Origin: Ketobacter sp. MCCC 1A13808
Lineage (GTDB): Bacteria; Pseudomonadota; Gammaproteobacteria; Pseudomonadales; Ketobacteraceae
Reading direction: 5' to 3'
DNA: 64,000 nucleotides
NCBI RefSeq assembly: GCF_009746715.1
Contig: NZ_VRKW01000002.1
Coordinates: forward strand, 606,637 to 670,636
This document shows positions 37,433 through 46,840 of this stretch, in pieces (positions within the stretch are counted from its first letter, which is position 1; every line of letters starts with the position of its first letter). The notes under the pieces are model-generated. The model was not told where the DNA came from. It ran no database searches and saw nothing but the letters and a program-made list of their open reading frames with translations. The position numbers were made by a program, and so were the translations under genes.

Positions 37433-38119
37433 CTAAATTGCACCGAACTCTTTTGCTACACCTTCAGCCACTGCAGCGATCATTCCCTGCCTGACTCGTA
37501 TTTTGGTCGCATGATAGGTCGTCATATCCAGTTTTGCATAGCACTCGGCCAACGCCAACGCGTCCGCTAGTAACGTCTCGGAAGTACTCAGTTGATCCAG
37601 ATACCCGGCCTGCATTGCGGTTTCAGGGGTAAAAATTTCAGCGGTTGCCACTGCTCGGGCAAAGTAACCATTATTCAACCGGCCACGTGCCAGCTCAACA
37701 CCAAAATAGGGCATGGTCATACCGATCGCGACCTCATTGAGTCCAATTTTAAAGTTGCCATCAACACCTAAGCGGTAGTCCGTGGACAACAACAGCAACG
37801 CACCCATGGCTAAAGCGTGGCCGCTACAGGCCACAACCACCGGCACCGGAAAGTTCAACAACCGTAAACTGAGCTTAGCGCCGTCGGCCACCAGTTGGGC
37901 CATCGCCTTACCGCCCTGCTGCATAATATTGAGATCGAATCCGGCAGAAAATTTACCCTCGCGGCCGATCAGCACCACCACTTTTCCTACTCTCTCTGCC
38001 TGATCCAAGGCGGCGTTTAATTCAGTCAAAATTGCCGGTGAAACTGCGTTCGCGCGGCCATCATCTAACGTTATGACCACTACATTACCCTGCTCCCGAT
38101 AGGACACTGATTGACTCAT
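37433..38119 (-). CDS. Crotonase (enoyl-CoA hydratase/isomerase) family protein
   Basis: 228 residues, shorter than the usual 255-260. Crotonase features: VVITLDDGRANAVSPAILTELNAALDQAE, first oxyanion strand IGREGKFSAGFDL, second oxyanion loop CSGHALAMGALLLLSTDYRLG. The acid residues of true hydratases (Glu in both loops) are not obvious: NEVAIGMTMPYFGVEL holds one Glu. It may therefore be an isomerase or another CoA-ester enzyme. It follows the FAH-family gene on the same strand with 32 bp between. Confidence 0.85.
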   Translation of the reverse strand: MSQSVSYREQGNVVVITLDDGRANAVSPAILTELNAALDQAERVGKVVVLIGREGKFSAGFDLNIMQQGGKAMAQLVADGAKLSLRLLNFPVPVVVACSGHALAMGALLLLSTDYRLGVDGNFKIGLNEVAIGMTMPYFGVELARGRLNNGYFARAVATAEIFTPETAMQAGYLDQLSTSETLLADALALAECYAKLDMTTYHATKIRVRQGMIAAVAEGVAKEFGAI

Positions 38120-38151
38120 GGCTGGTTCCTTCTACTGTGTGGTTTTGGATT

Positions 38152-38808
38152 CTATTTTACAATACTACTGCAGCTCAACACGTCACCAAGCTGCAAAAAA
38201 AGCTCATCACCTTTGTGCAAAGGTCCGACACCGGCCGGGGTGCCGGTTAGCACAACGTCACCCGGCATAAGGGAAAAATGCCGACTCATAAAAGCCAGCA
38301 ACGGATACAATGGCGTGATCATGTCGCGGGTATTCCCCTGCTGCCGAAGCTCCCCATTGATTTCCAATGTCAGCTCGGTTTGATGTGGATCACTGACCCG
38401 GTCCACGCTCACAAACTCGGTCAACGGACACGCGCCATCGAAAGACTTCGCCAACTCCCAAGGGTGCCCCTTCTCTTTCAGCCCAGCCTGCACCTCCCGC
38501 AATGTTAAATCCAACCCCAAACCAAATCCCAAAACCCCGCTGCCAACCTGGGTTTCATCCGCATTTTTCAGGGTTTCCCCGATCAGCACCGACATTTCCA
38601 GCTCGTGGTGGCACTCCCCCTGCTGCGCAGGAAGCGCAATACCATCCGCCATAGTAATCGCTGCGGTGGCAGGCTTGATAAATAGAATCGGCGAGCTGGG
38701 CACCGGATTATTTAATTCCTTCGCGTGCGCCGCATAGTTACGACCGACACAAACTATTTTACCCAACGGAAGATCTACGCTTTTCCCATTCAAAATATGC
38801 TGGTACAT
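38152..38808 (-). CDS. Fumarylacetoacetate hydrolase (FAH) family protein
   Basis: 218 residues, the short YcgM type. Motifs: KIVCVGRNYAAHAKELN, the metal-binding ECHHELEMSVLIG (Glu ligands), GLDLTLREVQAGLKEKG HPW region, and VVLTGTPAGVGPLHKGD at the end. Family members cleave acylpyruvates or decarboxylate oxaloacetate with Mg2+. It lies between the crotonase gene and the D-2-hydroxyglutarate dehydrogenase gene, all on the minus strand with gaps of 32 and 41 bp, so an operon is likely. Confidence 0.88.
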   Translation of the reverse strand: MYQHILNGKSVDLPLGKIVCVGRNYAAHAKELNNPVPSSPILFIKPATAAITMADGIALPAQQGECHHELEMSVLIGETLKNADETQVGSGVLGFGLGLDLTLREVQAGLKEKGHPWELAKSFDGACPLTEFVSVDRVSDPHQTELTLEINGELRQQGNTRDMITPLYPLLAFMSRHFSLMPGDVVLTGTPAGVGPLHKGDELFLQLGDVLSCSSIVK

Positions 38809-38849
38809 AAGCCATGGCCCCTGTTATGTATAACCAATTAAATTCAATA

Positions 38850-40247
38850 TCAGAGATCGAAGATTTTTCCTGGATTCATAATATTGTTGGGATCAAATAT
38901 TTGCTTAACCGAGCGCATATAGTTAATTTCCGCGGGAGCTCGCGTGTAATGCAAATAGGGTTTCTTGGTCATGCCCACTCCGTGTTCCGCTGACACACTG
39001 CCGCCGTATTTCTGCACCGTCTCAAACACTGCCGTGTTCACACTTTCACAACGGGTGAAAAATTCCGCTTTGTCCAATGCGTCTGGTTTTAGAATATTCA
39101 GGTGCAGATTACCGTCGCCGATATGCCCGAACCAGACAATTTCAAAATCCGGATAACGGGCATTTACGATTTCGTCGATTTCCTGCAGGAAAGCCGGCAC
39201 TTTCGACACCATGACCGACACGTCATTTTTATAGGGCGTAAACGGGGCCAGCGTTTCACTGATGCCTTCCCTCAGACGCCACAATGCAGCGGCCTGAGCT
39301 TCGCTCTGACTGATGACGCCATCCATAACCCAACCCTGTTCTACACAGGTTTCAAACAAGGTCATAGCCTGCTCCAGCACCTTGTCATTGGAAGCTTCGA
39401 ATTCAAGCAAGGCATAATACGGTGTGGCGCTTTCAAATGGACGCGGAACATTGTGGTGAGCAGTGACCAGTTGTACTGCTTTTTCCGAAAAGAACTCAAA
39501 CGCGGTCAGATCAATACGATTCTGAAAAGCCGTCAGAACGTTCATAATGGCGTCAAACTCAGGCACCCCCAATACCAATACTGTTAGGTTATCCGGGCTG
39601 CGCGCCAGCTTCATGGTTGCCTCGACAATTAAGCCCAGCGTGCCTTCCGCACCGATAAACAGATTACGAAAATCGTAGCCGGTGGCGTTCTTGACCAAAT
39701 CGTTATTCAAATCCAGCACATCACCTTTGCCAGTCACTACTTTTAAACCGGCTACCCAGTCACGGGTCATGCCGTAACGTATGACTTTGATACCACCGGC
39801 GTTCGTGGAGATATTGCCCCCCAGCTGGCTGGAACCTGCTGAAGCGAAATCCACAGGATAGTAAAGATCCTGTTCTTCGGCGTAATACTGTAATTGCGCG
39901 GTGACCACTCCGGCCTGACAGCGGACTGTACGGTCTATCGGATTGAATTCACTGATTTTATTCATCAAATCGAAGGCCACTACGACCTCACCATAAGCCG
40001 CAACAGCCGCAGCGCTCAGGCCGGTCCGGCCTCCGGAAGGAACCAAAGCTAACTTGTGCTCGTTGGCGTATTGCACGATGGCCTGCACCTGTTGCAGGGT
40101 TTTCGGCAACACCACAGCCAAAGGGGCCGGCTCGAATTTTTTTGTCCAGTCGCAGCCGTAGTGGCTCAGGCTGTCTGCATCCGTTAGTAGACGCCCGGCA
40201 TCCACAAGCTCCGCTAATCCGGCAATAATCGGGTTGGTGTCGGTCAT
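38850..40247 (-). CDS. FAD-linked D-2-hydroxyglutarate dehydrogenase
   Basis: 465 residues. PCMH-type FAD domain: LVPSGGRTGLSAAAVA, VRCQAGVVTAQLQYYAEEQ, SQLGGNISTNAGGIKVIRYG, ATGYDFRNLFIGAEGTLGLI. C-terminal FAD-oxidase domain with metal-site His: VWFGHIGDGNLHLNIL and SAEHGVGMTKKP. It is close to bacterial D2HGDH and glycolate/D-lactate oxidases. The divergent serA decides: SerA makes D-2-hydroxyglutarate as a by-product when it recycles NADH, and D2HGDH re-oxidises it, as worked out in Pseudomonas stutzeri. Electrons would go to an electron-transfer flavoprotein. Confidence 0.88.
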   Translation of the reverse strand: MTDTNPIIAGLAELVDAGRLLTDADSLSHYGCDWTKKFEPAPLAVVLPKTLQQVQAIVQYANEHKLALVPSGGRTGLSAAAVAAYGEVVVAFDLMNKISEFNPIDRTVRCQAGVVTAQLQYYAEEQDLYYPVDFASAGSSQLGGNISTNAGGIKVIRYGMTRDWVAGLKVVTGKGDVLDLNNDLVKNATGYDFRNLFIGAEGTLGLIVEATMKLARSPDNLTVLVLGVPEFDAIMNVLTAFQNRIDLTAFEFFSEKAVQLVTAHHNVPRPFESATPYYALLEFEASNDKVLEQAMTLFETCVEQGWVMDGVISQSEAQAAALWRLREGISETLAPFTPYKNDVSVMVSKVPAFLQEIDEIVNARYPDFEIVWFGHIGDGNLHLNILKPDALDKAEFFTRCESVNTAVFETVQKYGGSVSAEHGVGMTKKPYLHYTRAPAEINYMRSVKQIFDPNNIMNPGKIFDL

Positions 40248-40457
40248 TATTTTCTCTTTAAATACAGAATGTTAGAAATGAATACGGCACGCAATCGAAG
40301 CCCCATTAAGGATATTCACAATGGCATGTGAGATTTTCACATAGATTTATTGGCTGCGGGACTGCGTTTTTAAAGCGATATGATAACATAGCCGCCTTTA
40401 ATTCAAGCCCATTAGCAGACACTCTCTGCGATCGTAATAAATAGGTATGTGAACCGC

Positions 40458-41687
40458 ATGAGCACTACATCTCTGGACAAAAGTAAAATCCGCATTCTAC
40501 TTCTGGAAGGGGTACACCAGTCCGCCGTAGAGAACTTCGAGCGCGCCGGTTACACCAATATTGAATACCTGAAGACCTCCCTGCCGGAAGAGGAACTCAA
40601 GATAAAAATCGCCGACGCCCACTTTGTCGGCATCCGCTCACGCACCCAGCTGACCGAAGACGTGTTTGAAGCCGCCAAAAAGCTGGTAGCGGTGGGTTGC
40701 TTCTGCATCGGCACCAATCAGGTCAACCTGAATTCCGCGCTGATACGCGGAATCCCTGTTTTCAATGCGCCCTTTTCTAACACCCGCTCGGTTGCCGAGC
40801 TGGTGCTGGCAGAAGCGATTCTGTTGTTACGTGGTATACCGGAAAAAAATGCCATTTGTCATCGCGGCGGGTGGCAGAAAACGGCGACCAACAGCTTCGA
40901 GATCCGCAACAAAACGCTGGGAATCGTGGGCTACGGTAGCATCGGATCGCAGCTCAGTGTCATTGCAGAAAACCTGGGTATGAAAGTCATCTTCCAGGAC
41001 GTGGTCACCAAGCTGCCACTGGGTAACGCAGTTCAGGTCGGCAGCCTGGATGAATTATTGGAAAGAGCCGACATCGTGACGTTGCATGTACCGGAGACCG
41101 ATGCCACTAAATACATGATTGGTAAAGAGCAACTGGCAAAAATGAAACCGCTCGGCATTCTGATTAACGCCGCCCGCGGCACCGTGGTGGATATCGAAGC
41201 GCTGGCAGAAACCTTGCGACAAAAGAAAATTCTCGGCGCCGCGATTGACGTATTTCCGGTGGAGCCGCGCAGCAACGACGATGAATTTGTTTCGCCCTTA
41301 CGAGAATTTGATAACGTTATTCTGACGCCACACGTTGGCGGCAGCACACTGGAAGCCCAAGTCAATATCGGGCAGGAAGTTTCCGAAAAGTTCATCAAGT
41401 ACAGTGATAACGGCTCCACTATTTCTGCGGTGAATTTCCCGGAAGTGGCGCTGCCTTTACACGGCGATGTGCACCGTATTTTGCATATCCACAAAAATAT
41501 TCCCGGTGTGCTTTCTAATATCAACACCATTTTCTCCAGCAACAATATCAATATATGCAGCCAGTTTTTACAAACGAATGAGAAAATTGGGTATGTAGTA
41601 ATGGATGTGAACAAAGCACACAGTGAACTGGCGGTGGAAAAACTAAGAGAAATCAACGGCACTATACGGTGCCGGGTATTATTCTGA
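40458..41687 (+). CDS. serA: D-3-phosphoglycerate dehydrogenase
   Basis: 409 residues from ATG 40458; a GTG at 40449 in frame has the better Shine-Dalgarno (AGG at -7) but MSTTSLDKSKIRILLLEG matches the family start. NAD-binding motif LGIVGYGSIGSQLSVIAENLG, catalytic Arg in LINAARGTVVDIEAL, acidic Glu and His in TPHVGGSTLEAQ. A C-terminal ACT domain (HRILHIHKNIPGVLSNI) predicts feedback inhibition by serine. It commits 3-phosphoglycerate to serine and can also reduce 2-oxoglutarate. Confidence 0.96.
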   Translation: MSTTSLDKSKIRILLLEGVHQSAVENFERAGYTNIEYLKTSLPEEELKIKIADAHFVGIRSRTQLTEDVFEAAKKLVAVGCFCIGTNQVNLNSALIRGIPVFNAPFSNTRSVAELVLAEAILLLRGIPEKNAICHRGGWQKTATNSFEIRNKTLGIVGYGSIGSQLSVIAENLGMKVIFQDVVTKLPLGNAVQVGSLDELLERADIVTLHVPETDATKYMIGKEQLAKMKPLGILINAARGTVVDIEALAETLRQKKILGAAIDVFPVEPRSNDDEFVSPLREFDNVILTPHVGGSTLEAQVNIGQEVSEKFIKYSDNGSTISAVNFPEVALPLHGDVHRILHIHKNIPGVLSNINTIFSSNNINICSQFLQTNEKIGYVVMDVNKAHSELAVEKLREINGTIRCRVLF

Positions 41688-41738
41688 TAACTCCAATGCA
41701 ACATGTTAATATTACCAATTGGGATCAACCTCGCCAGC

Positions 41739-41769
41739 CCAACCGTTTTATATCGAATAAAACGGTTGG
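41739..41769. promoter_or_regulatory. Perfect 13-bp inverted repeat between serA and tetR
   Basis: CCAACCGTTTTAT (41739-41751) and its exact complement (41757-41769) flank a 5-base loop. It is 52 bp after the serA stop and 55 bp before the TetR start. No strong U run follows (TTGTTGCTCTG), so it may be either the serA terminator or the operator of the TetR gene, or both. Confidence 0.6.
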
Positions 41770-41823
41770 TTGTTGCTCTGAATTGATTTAATGTTTCCGG
41801 ATCACGCATCACATTATACGACC

Positions 41824-42483
41824 ATGCCCGCAACAAAAAACAAAACATCCAAACGAACTTATGGCGGACTCAGTGAAGAAGAGCGCATACAAGATAGGCG
41901 TGAGCGCTTTCTTGCCGCCGGCTTGGAAATTTTCGGCACGCTGGGAATCAAAGGGGCAACAGTAAGGGCCCTGTGCCGGGAAGCCGGGCTGACTGAGCGC
42001 TACTTTTATGAGTCTTTCAGTGACACTGAGGCTTTGTTCGAAGCTGTCTATGAGCAGCAATCCAACAAGCTCCTGGAATTTTACGCTTCCGGCTTGCATC
42101 ATTTGCCAGAATCGGTTTATGACAAAACCGTGGCGGCACTGAATCTGTTATTCACGATCATGCGCAACGATCGCATGGTTCGGATTCTGTGCCTGGAGAG
42201 CGTTGCGGCCGGATCCGAGATTGCTGACAAACATCACGCCAAAATGCAGTTATACGCCGAAGTTTCCGTACAATTAATTCGTACTCTCTATCCCAACCTG
42301 ACGTTGCCCGATGACGTACTGAAAGGCATCGCTTTTTCACTGAATGGCGCGTGCTTTACGGTGGTAACGCACTGGATGTTAGGTGGCTACAAGGAATCAC
42401 AAGAGGCGGTGGTAAACAGTTCTGTGCTGGTTGTGCAGGGCACCATGCAGCAGCTCAGCATTCTTAACCAGAAAAACAAATAG
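41824..42483 (+). CDS. TetR-family transcriptional regulator
   Basis: 219 residues from ATG 41824; the frame opens at 41791 but upstream residues are not family-like. HTH at residues about 22-65: RRERFLAAGLEIFGTLGIKG, ATVRALCREAGLTERYFYESF, SDTEALFEAVYEQ. The C-terminal domain shows FSLNGACFTVVTHWMLGGY, a TetR_C pattern seen in regulators of fatty-acid or steroid-type compounds, but the ligand is unknown. Convergent with the cholesterol-oxidase-like gene and separated from it by a hairpin. Confidence 0.88.
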   Translation: MPATKNKTSKRTYGGLSEEERIQDRRERFLAAGLEIFGTLGIKGATVRALCREAGLTERYFYESFSDTEALFEAVYEQQSNKLLEFYASGLHHLPESVYDKTVAALNLLFTIMRNDRMVRILCLESVAAGSEIADKHHAKMQLYAEVSVQLIRTLYPNLTLPDDVLKGIAFSLNGACFTVVTHWMLGGYKESQEAVVNSSVLVVQGTMQQLSILNQKNK

Positions 42484-42497
42484 GTAGAAACGAACAA

Positions 42498-42531
42498 CCC
42501 GGCACAATGAAAACCTATTCATTAGGCCGGG
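42498..42531. terminator. Hairpin between convergent genes
   Basis: CCCGGC/GCCGGG outer arms and AATGA/TCATT inner arms with 2-base symmetrical bulges form a 34-base hairpin between the TetR stop and the stop of the cholesterol-oxidase-like gene. Confidence 0.6.
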
Positions 42532-42539
42532 CTGGAAAA

Positions 42540-44324
42540 TCAGCTAACAGGAAACAGCTTGTCCAGGTGGGTATTAGTAAACACACGATGAGGATCGTAG
42601 GAATTCAGCATCGCCACGCCCGCATCCCAGTTACTTTCCGCCGGGTACCCGGTGCGCCAGGTATCCGGGAACGTTTCCAGTAATACCTCATCGTTACTCC
42701 AACCACCACCAAACGGCCCGTCTTCACTATACGCATAACACTTGGTCCATTCCGGACGCACAATGCCATAAGTTGAATAATGGCTAATAAACCATTGCTC
42801 AAGTTTCGTATTAAACTCAGCTGCATCCGGTTGATCAACATTGTTGTTGATCGCGTACCAGATCACCGTATCTTTTTCCGGATGATCCGGATGGGGGCGG
42901 GCACCGGAAAAAATCGGCTCAACTGCATTCGGCATCAAAATGTCGGCCGGATTATCCAAGCCATGCGCACGCAGCTCTACCGGACCTGTATAAGGATACA
43001 AACCACGGGATTTAAAATCTGCCACTAACTGAGTAAAGAATTGATAAAAATCGCTTAACGCGCGCTGCACATTGTCGCGCGAAACAATCACACCCCAGGC
43101 AGCAACCGTAACGCGGGGAGTCAATGGTTGCACATACAGGGTTTGGGTATAAGCCGAGCCCCACAGATCATTCAATTTGGTTTCCGGATCTTCATTCGCC
43201 ATCAACGAATCCACCCCTTTCACCGATTGCGTGTTGTACTGCGCGACCGCTAATTTGGGGTAGGTGCGTAACGCAGACGACAGCACGTCTGCAGCCAACG
43301 GCGCCATCGTCACGCCATCAGACAAGGTATAGGGTTCAAACACTTCACGCGCACTGTCTGGTTTTTCTGGCGTAACTGTCCAGGTTTTTACCCAACAGGT
43401 TTGCTTTGAACTGAGGGGATACCAAATAATGTCAGTCGTACCATAATTGGCAGACATATTGGCAAAAGAATTCTCTGTCTGAGTTTCGGGTGTAGCCAAA
43501 AGCTCAGCAATATCGTGGCCGGTATGGCTTTGGCAGCGTATTTTGAGATTCGGACCCACCTGTAATTTTACTTCGGTAATAAAGGCGCGGGCCAGACAGG
43601 TCAACAACGGCCCGATACCGGGCTCATCTCGCTGAAACGTTCTCAGTGCGTATTGACCCTGAGCGTCGTCCCAAACAACAGCAGTTATGGCTAACGGGAG
43701 GTTGCTCAGCGTTCCCCAGGAATGGCCGGGTTGTAATGTTTCACCGGTCATGGGCGTGGCTGCTCCATGGGTGTTCATAGCTAAAGCACCGGCGATAGAA
43801 ATTCCGCCAGGAGCAGTCGTGTGGTACAGGCCGAGGTCATACAATTCCAGTTCGGCACAAATATCTTCGATATAGGCACCGGCACCCACCGTTACGGACT
43901 TGATCTCTTCGGTGGCATTCACCGTGATCTGATTCATGAAGTCGTGGGTATGTACCAACAGGATATTCTCACCGCTATCACCTCGCGGTATCAATGTTGG
44001 TGCAAATCCGTGACCGGAACCGAAGGGGCGTAAGCGATAATTATTGGCTTTGGCCCAGTTGGCAAGGGTCACTACGTCATCTGCCGTCACCGGCGAACAG
44101 GACCATACGCCGGACACTTTTGTTTCGCGTGCCCAATTAATAAAACCTTGTTGGTATAACTCGATACCCGGGGGAAAATCGGGCGGCTCAGGAATCGTAT
44201 TACTTCCCGAGCCAGCAACAAATTTACAACCGGGCAGCGTCGTAACCGCACCCGCTGCCAGAGCCGCTCCCATAAATTTTCGTCGGGTGAAGCTCAGGCC
44301 ATGCTTAACGCTTTCAGAACTCAT
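42540..44324 (-). CDS. Type II cholesterol oxidase homologue (VAO-family flavoprotein)
   Basis: 594 residues from ATG 44324, with GGAG 10 bases upstream. Tat signal FTRRKFMGAALAAGA and lipobox LPGC, so it is exported folded and probably lipid-anchored. The body follows the Brevibacterium type II cholesterol oxidase: SPVTADDVVTLANWAKANNY, LRPFGSGHGFAPT with the His that carries covalent FAD in that enzyme, AGALAMNTHGAATP, CQSHTGHD, GPVELRAHGLD (the Glu and Arg of the active-site gate), RPEWTKCYAY and DPHRVFTNTHLDKLFP at the end. It would oxidise a 3-hydroxysteroid or similar alcohol with O2, making H2O2. Substrate not proven. Followed upstream by the S15-type lipoprotein gene on the same strand. 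Confidence 0.85.
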   Translation of the reverse strand: MSSESVKHGLSFTRRKFMGAALAAGAVTTLPGCKFVAGSGSNTIPEPPDFPPGIELYQQGFINWARETKVSGVWSCSPVTADDVVTLANWAKANNYRLRPFGSGHGFAPTLIPRGDSGENILLVHTHDFMNQITVNATEEIKSVTVGAGAYIEDICAELELYDLGLYHTTAPGGISIAGALAMNTHGAATPMTGETLQPGHSWGTLSNLPLAITAVVWDDAQGQYALRTFQRDEPGIGPLLTCLARAFITEVKLQVGPNLKIRCQSHTGHDIAELLATPETQTENSFANMSANYGTTDIIWYPLSSKQTCWVKTWTVTPEKPDSAREVFEPYTLSDGVTMAPLAADVLSSALRTYPKLAVAQYNTQSVKGVDSLMANEDPETKLNDLWGSAYTQTLYVQPLTPRVTVAAWGVIVSRDNVQRALSDFYQFFTQLVADFKSRGLYPYTGPVELRAHGLDNPADILMPNAVEPIFSGARPHPDHPEKDTVIWYAINNNVDQPDAAEFNTKLEQWFISHYSTYGIVRPEWTKCYAYSEDGPFGGGWSNDEVLLETFPDTWRTGYPAESNWDAGVAMLNSYDPHRVFTNTHLDKLFPVS

Positions 44325-44411
44325 TTTTCTCAAACTCCATTTGTAGTGTATTCGCTTTTAAAACAGGTCCTTCCCTAGTGAGTACTTTTCTAACGCCACT
44401 GCGGTTGCGCG

Positions 44412-46511
44412 TTAATCCAGTACGGCAGTGGGCACAATCGGTAACACCACACTGGACGGATATTCCGGACTGATATGCAATGTAGTTACCCCCCCTTCTG
44501 CCATCGCCTGGCGAGGATAATTCAGCATAGCTTGCGCCTGATTGCTGGGACTGATAGCAACCCGCAACTTATTTCCTTTGCGGATAATAGTGCTGGTAGG
44601 GAAAATCTCGATTTGCATTTTGACCACTTCACCGGGCACCAACGGCTGGCTCTTTTCTTCTGTGAAATAGTGGTACGGCTGAATCATCTGGTCATTCATA
44701 AATCGTGATCGTTCAATATTCACTGCACGCCCGGAAGCGAGTAGCTGACCGGTGGTGATCGGCAACGATTGCTTTTTCGAAACTTCTTCAATTTGTACTG
44801 CAACCACGGCCTCTGTAACGGTGCTGTCGATCCAGACATCAGCCTGGATAGGCCCGTTGATATAATAGTCTTCCTGCATCGGTTCGGATTCGAATAGCAA
44901 ACGCACCTGCTCTGTTTTTTCGGTATTGTAGAAACAGGATTTCGGTATGGTCAATCCCAACTTCCACTGATCAAAACTACGCGTACATTTGGTACCGTCG
45001 CCAATATGAACATCAAACTGAATCAGTCCCTTCGACTCAAACGCCTTTCCATCCGGGTGCGGTGGGTTCAGCATTGTGGGGCCGCTTTCTTCCGTTTGTG
45101 GTGCTGTCTGTGAAAGGCTCATATCGCCGTGTAAATACCAGCGCTGCGCGGTGGCTTGGGGATGCGGCCAATCAGTCGTAGTGGCGTAATGGTCACCGCG
45201 AAACTCTTGTGGCGTGCTCTTGCTTGGGTAATTTTTTACGTACTGTACGACCGGCGGAATGTCTTCGGTGCCGGTTTCCATATTATTCAGGTATTTGTCA
45301 AACCACTGCAGCATCAGGATATCGATTGGTGCAACACCGGTCGCGCCGATATGGGAAGTCACAAAGTTGATGAAGTGCGTCCCGTTGAATATCACCATCC
45401 GAGTTTCAACACCGTTTTTCTTCAACGCTTCATAGAGCAATGGCACATCACGCTGAAAAATATCGTTGAGAGCACCAAAGAAAAATGTCGGCGCTTTTAT
45501 CTTATCCATATTTTCTATTGGTGAGCGTGTACGCCAGAACTCACCATCATAGGTTACATACGGTGCGCCATTTAAGGCGGATTCAATTAACGGGAGGTGA
45601 TAACGCTGGACTTGATCCGTATGTTCTTTGGTGGTCTCGATTAATTGCGTCATGTAATGCGGATTGATTATCTGCGCCGGTAAATTCTGGGTCGCCAAAA
45701 AGTGTGTCAGATACATCCATTCACTCATAAATACAGCGTTGACCATGCCGCCAATACCCACAGTGCCGCGCATGGCGTCGCCCATCGGCAAGCTGGCGAA
45801 GATGGCATCAATGGAATCAGGCCTGCGCTGAGCCGCAAAAAGCGAACTGATCGCCATATAGGACACCCCGGCAACACCGAGCTTACCGTTACACCACGGC
45901 TGCTGATGCACCCAATCCACCGCATCCGCAAACCCGATCTGCTCGTCTTCACCTAGGAGTTCCCAACCGCCTTCCGAGGCCCCGGTGCCTAGCGCATCAA
46001 CCGCCACTTGCGCGTATCCACGCCGCACCAAATAGGAATCGCTTAGCCCCATTAACGTGTTTCCTGGGGTGCCCATAAACATATAACTGAGGAGGTTGGT
46101 GTTATAGGCAGACTGCGTCAGCACCGAAGGAAACGGCCCTTCCAGAGGATTGCCGTCTTCATCCGCAGGCAGGGTCACACGCACGCTGAGCTGCTTGCCG
46201 CCTTTGGTAGTGATGAACTGTAATGGTAAATCGACTGATTTCGGGTAGTCCGCGGGTCGGTAATACAGGTCACCGGCAATGGCATCGATACTGTCTTCAT
46301 CTTCATCCCCGAGAAGAAGCTCTTCCCTTTGCGGCGTAATTGACGGGCTGAGAACCTCTACGCTGTGCTCTTCGGGCCCTGTCGCTGCCTGCTCTGCTGC
46401 AGAATCCACAAGTGAATCCTCGCCTGAACAAGCCACCATTACCCATGAAACCAATAAAAGTACTAGGCAGCGGTTTATCTTAACCCCCGCGGTTATAGCA
46501 GAACCCAACAT
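44412..46511 (-). CDS. Peptidase S15/CocE-NonD family lipoprotein hydrolase
   Basis: 699 residues. Lipobox VMVAC (Cys28). Alpha/beta-hydrolase domain: oxyanion region PSVLTQSAYNTN, AVDALGTGASEGGW, nucleophile S217 in GVAGVSYMAISSLFA, Asp in FFGALNDIFQRDVP and His in IFNGTHFINF. The C-terminal jelly-roll (YYINGPIQADVWIDSTVTEAVVAVQIEEV, then GNKLRVAISPSN) is the X-Pro dipeptidyl-peptidase C domain. Members hydrolyse esters or Xaa-Pro peptides; being at the cell surface or periplasm, it may release acyl groups from sterol or drug esters, which would fit its cholesterol-oxidase-like neighbour 87 bp downstream. That link is inference. Confidence 0.86.
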   Translation of the reverse strand: MLGSAITAGVKINRCLVLLLVSWVMVACSGEDSLVDSAAEQAATGPEEHSVEVLSPSITPQREELLLGDEDEDSIDAIAGDLYYRPADYPKSVDLPLQFITTKGGKQLSVRVTLPADEDGNPLEGPFPSVLTQSAYNTNLLSYMFMGTPGNTLMGLSDSYLVRRGYAQVAVDALGTGASEGGWELLGEDEQIGFADAVDWVHQQPWCNGKLGVAGVSYMAISSLFAAQRRPDSIDAIFASLPMGDAMRGTVGIGGMVNAVFMSEWMYLTHFLATQNLPAQIINPHYMTQLIETTKEHTDQVQRYHLPLIESALNGAPYVTYDGEFWRTRSPIENMDKIKAPTFFFGALNDIFQRDVPLLYEALKKNGVETRMVIFNGTHFINFVTSHIGATGVAPIDILMLQWFDKYLNNMETGTEDIPPVVQYVKNYPSKSTPQEFRGDHYATTTDWPHPQATAQRWYLHGDMSLSQTAPQTEESGPTMLNPPHPDGKAFESKGLIQFDVHIGDGTKCTRSFDQWKLGLTIPKSCFYNTEKTEQVRLLFESEPMQEDYYINGPIQADVWIDSTVTEAVVAVQIEEVSKKQSLPITTGQLLASGRAVNIERSRFMNDQMIQPYHYFTEEKSQPLVPGEVVKMQIEIFPTSTIIRKGNKLRVAISPSNQAQAMLNYPRQAMAEGGVTTLHISPEYPSSVVLPIVPTAVLD

Positions 46512-46840
46512 CTCAGTTACCCCTGATTTGTTCTTATATCATTGTTTTTATATGGTTATTCTTCGTCGTGCACCGGCTTGTTGCTATTTTTATAAGGAAT
46601 TAAAACCAGGAACGAGTCGATCAATAGTACTTTCTGACCGGAAACATTGTCAATTTGAGTTGCAAAATCAAACATTTATAACACAAATAAGCAACCCGGA
46701 TACGAAACAGATATAACTATCAAACACGTACAAGTGATTGGTAATTCCTATTGAAAAGAAAGACACAATCAATTTTCACTAATGAGAATCATTTGCGATT
46801 ATTGAGCGGTCTAGTTAATTCGCTTACCGGGAATCACACC
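46512..46840. other. Divergent intergenic region with Fur-box-like site
   Basis: No gene seen in the 329 bp between the S15 lipoprotein gene and the DUF2061 gene. It is AT-rich. Near its right end it carries a Fur-box-like site (46778-46796, listed separately). The rest shows no repeat or stable hairpin that I can support. Confidence 0.5.
46778..46796. promoter_or_regulatory. Fur box-like operator
   Basis: The 19 bases centred on TAATGAGAATCATT agree with the Fur consensus (GATAATGATAATCATTATC) at 14 positions. It ends 44 bp before the DUF2061 start, a position suited to repression of that gene when iron is plentiful. Confidence 0.6.
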
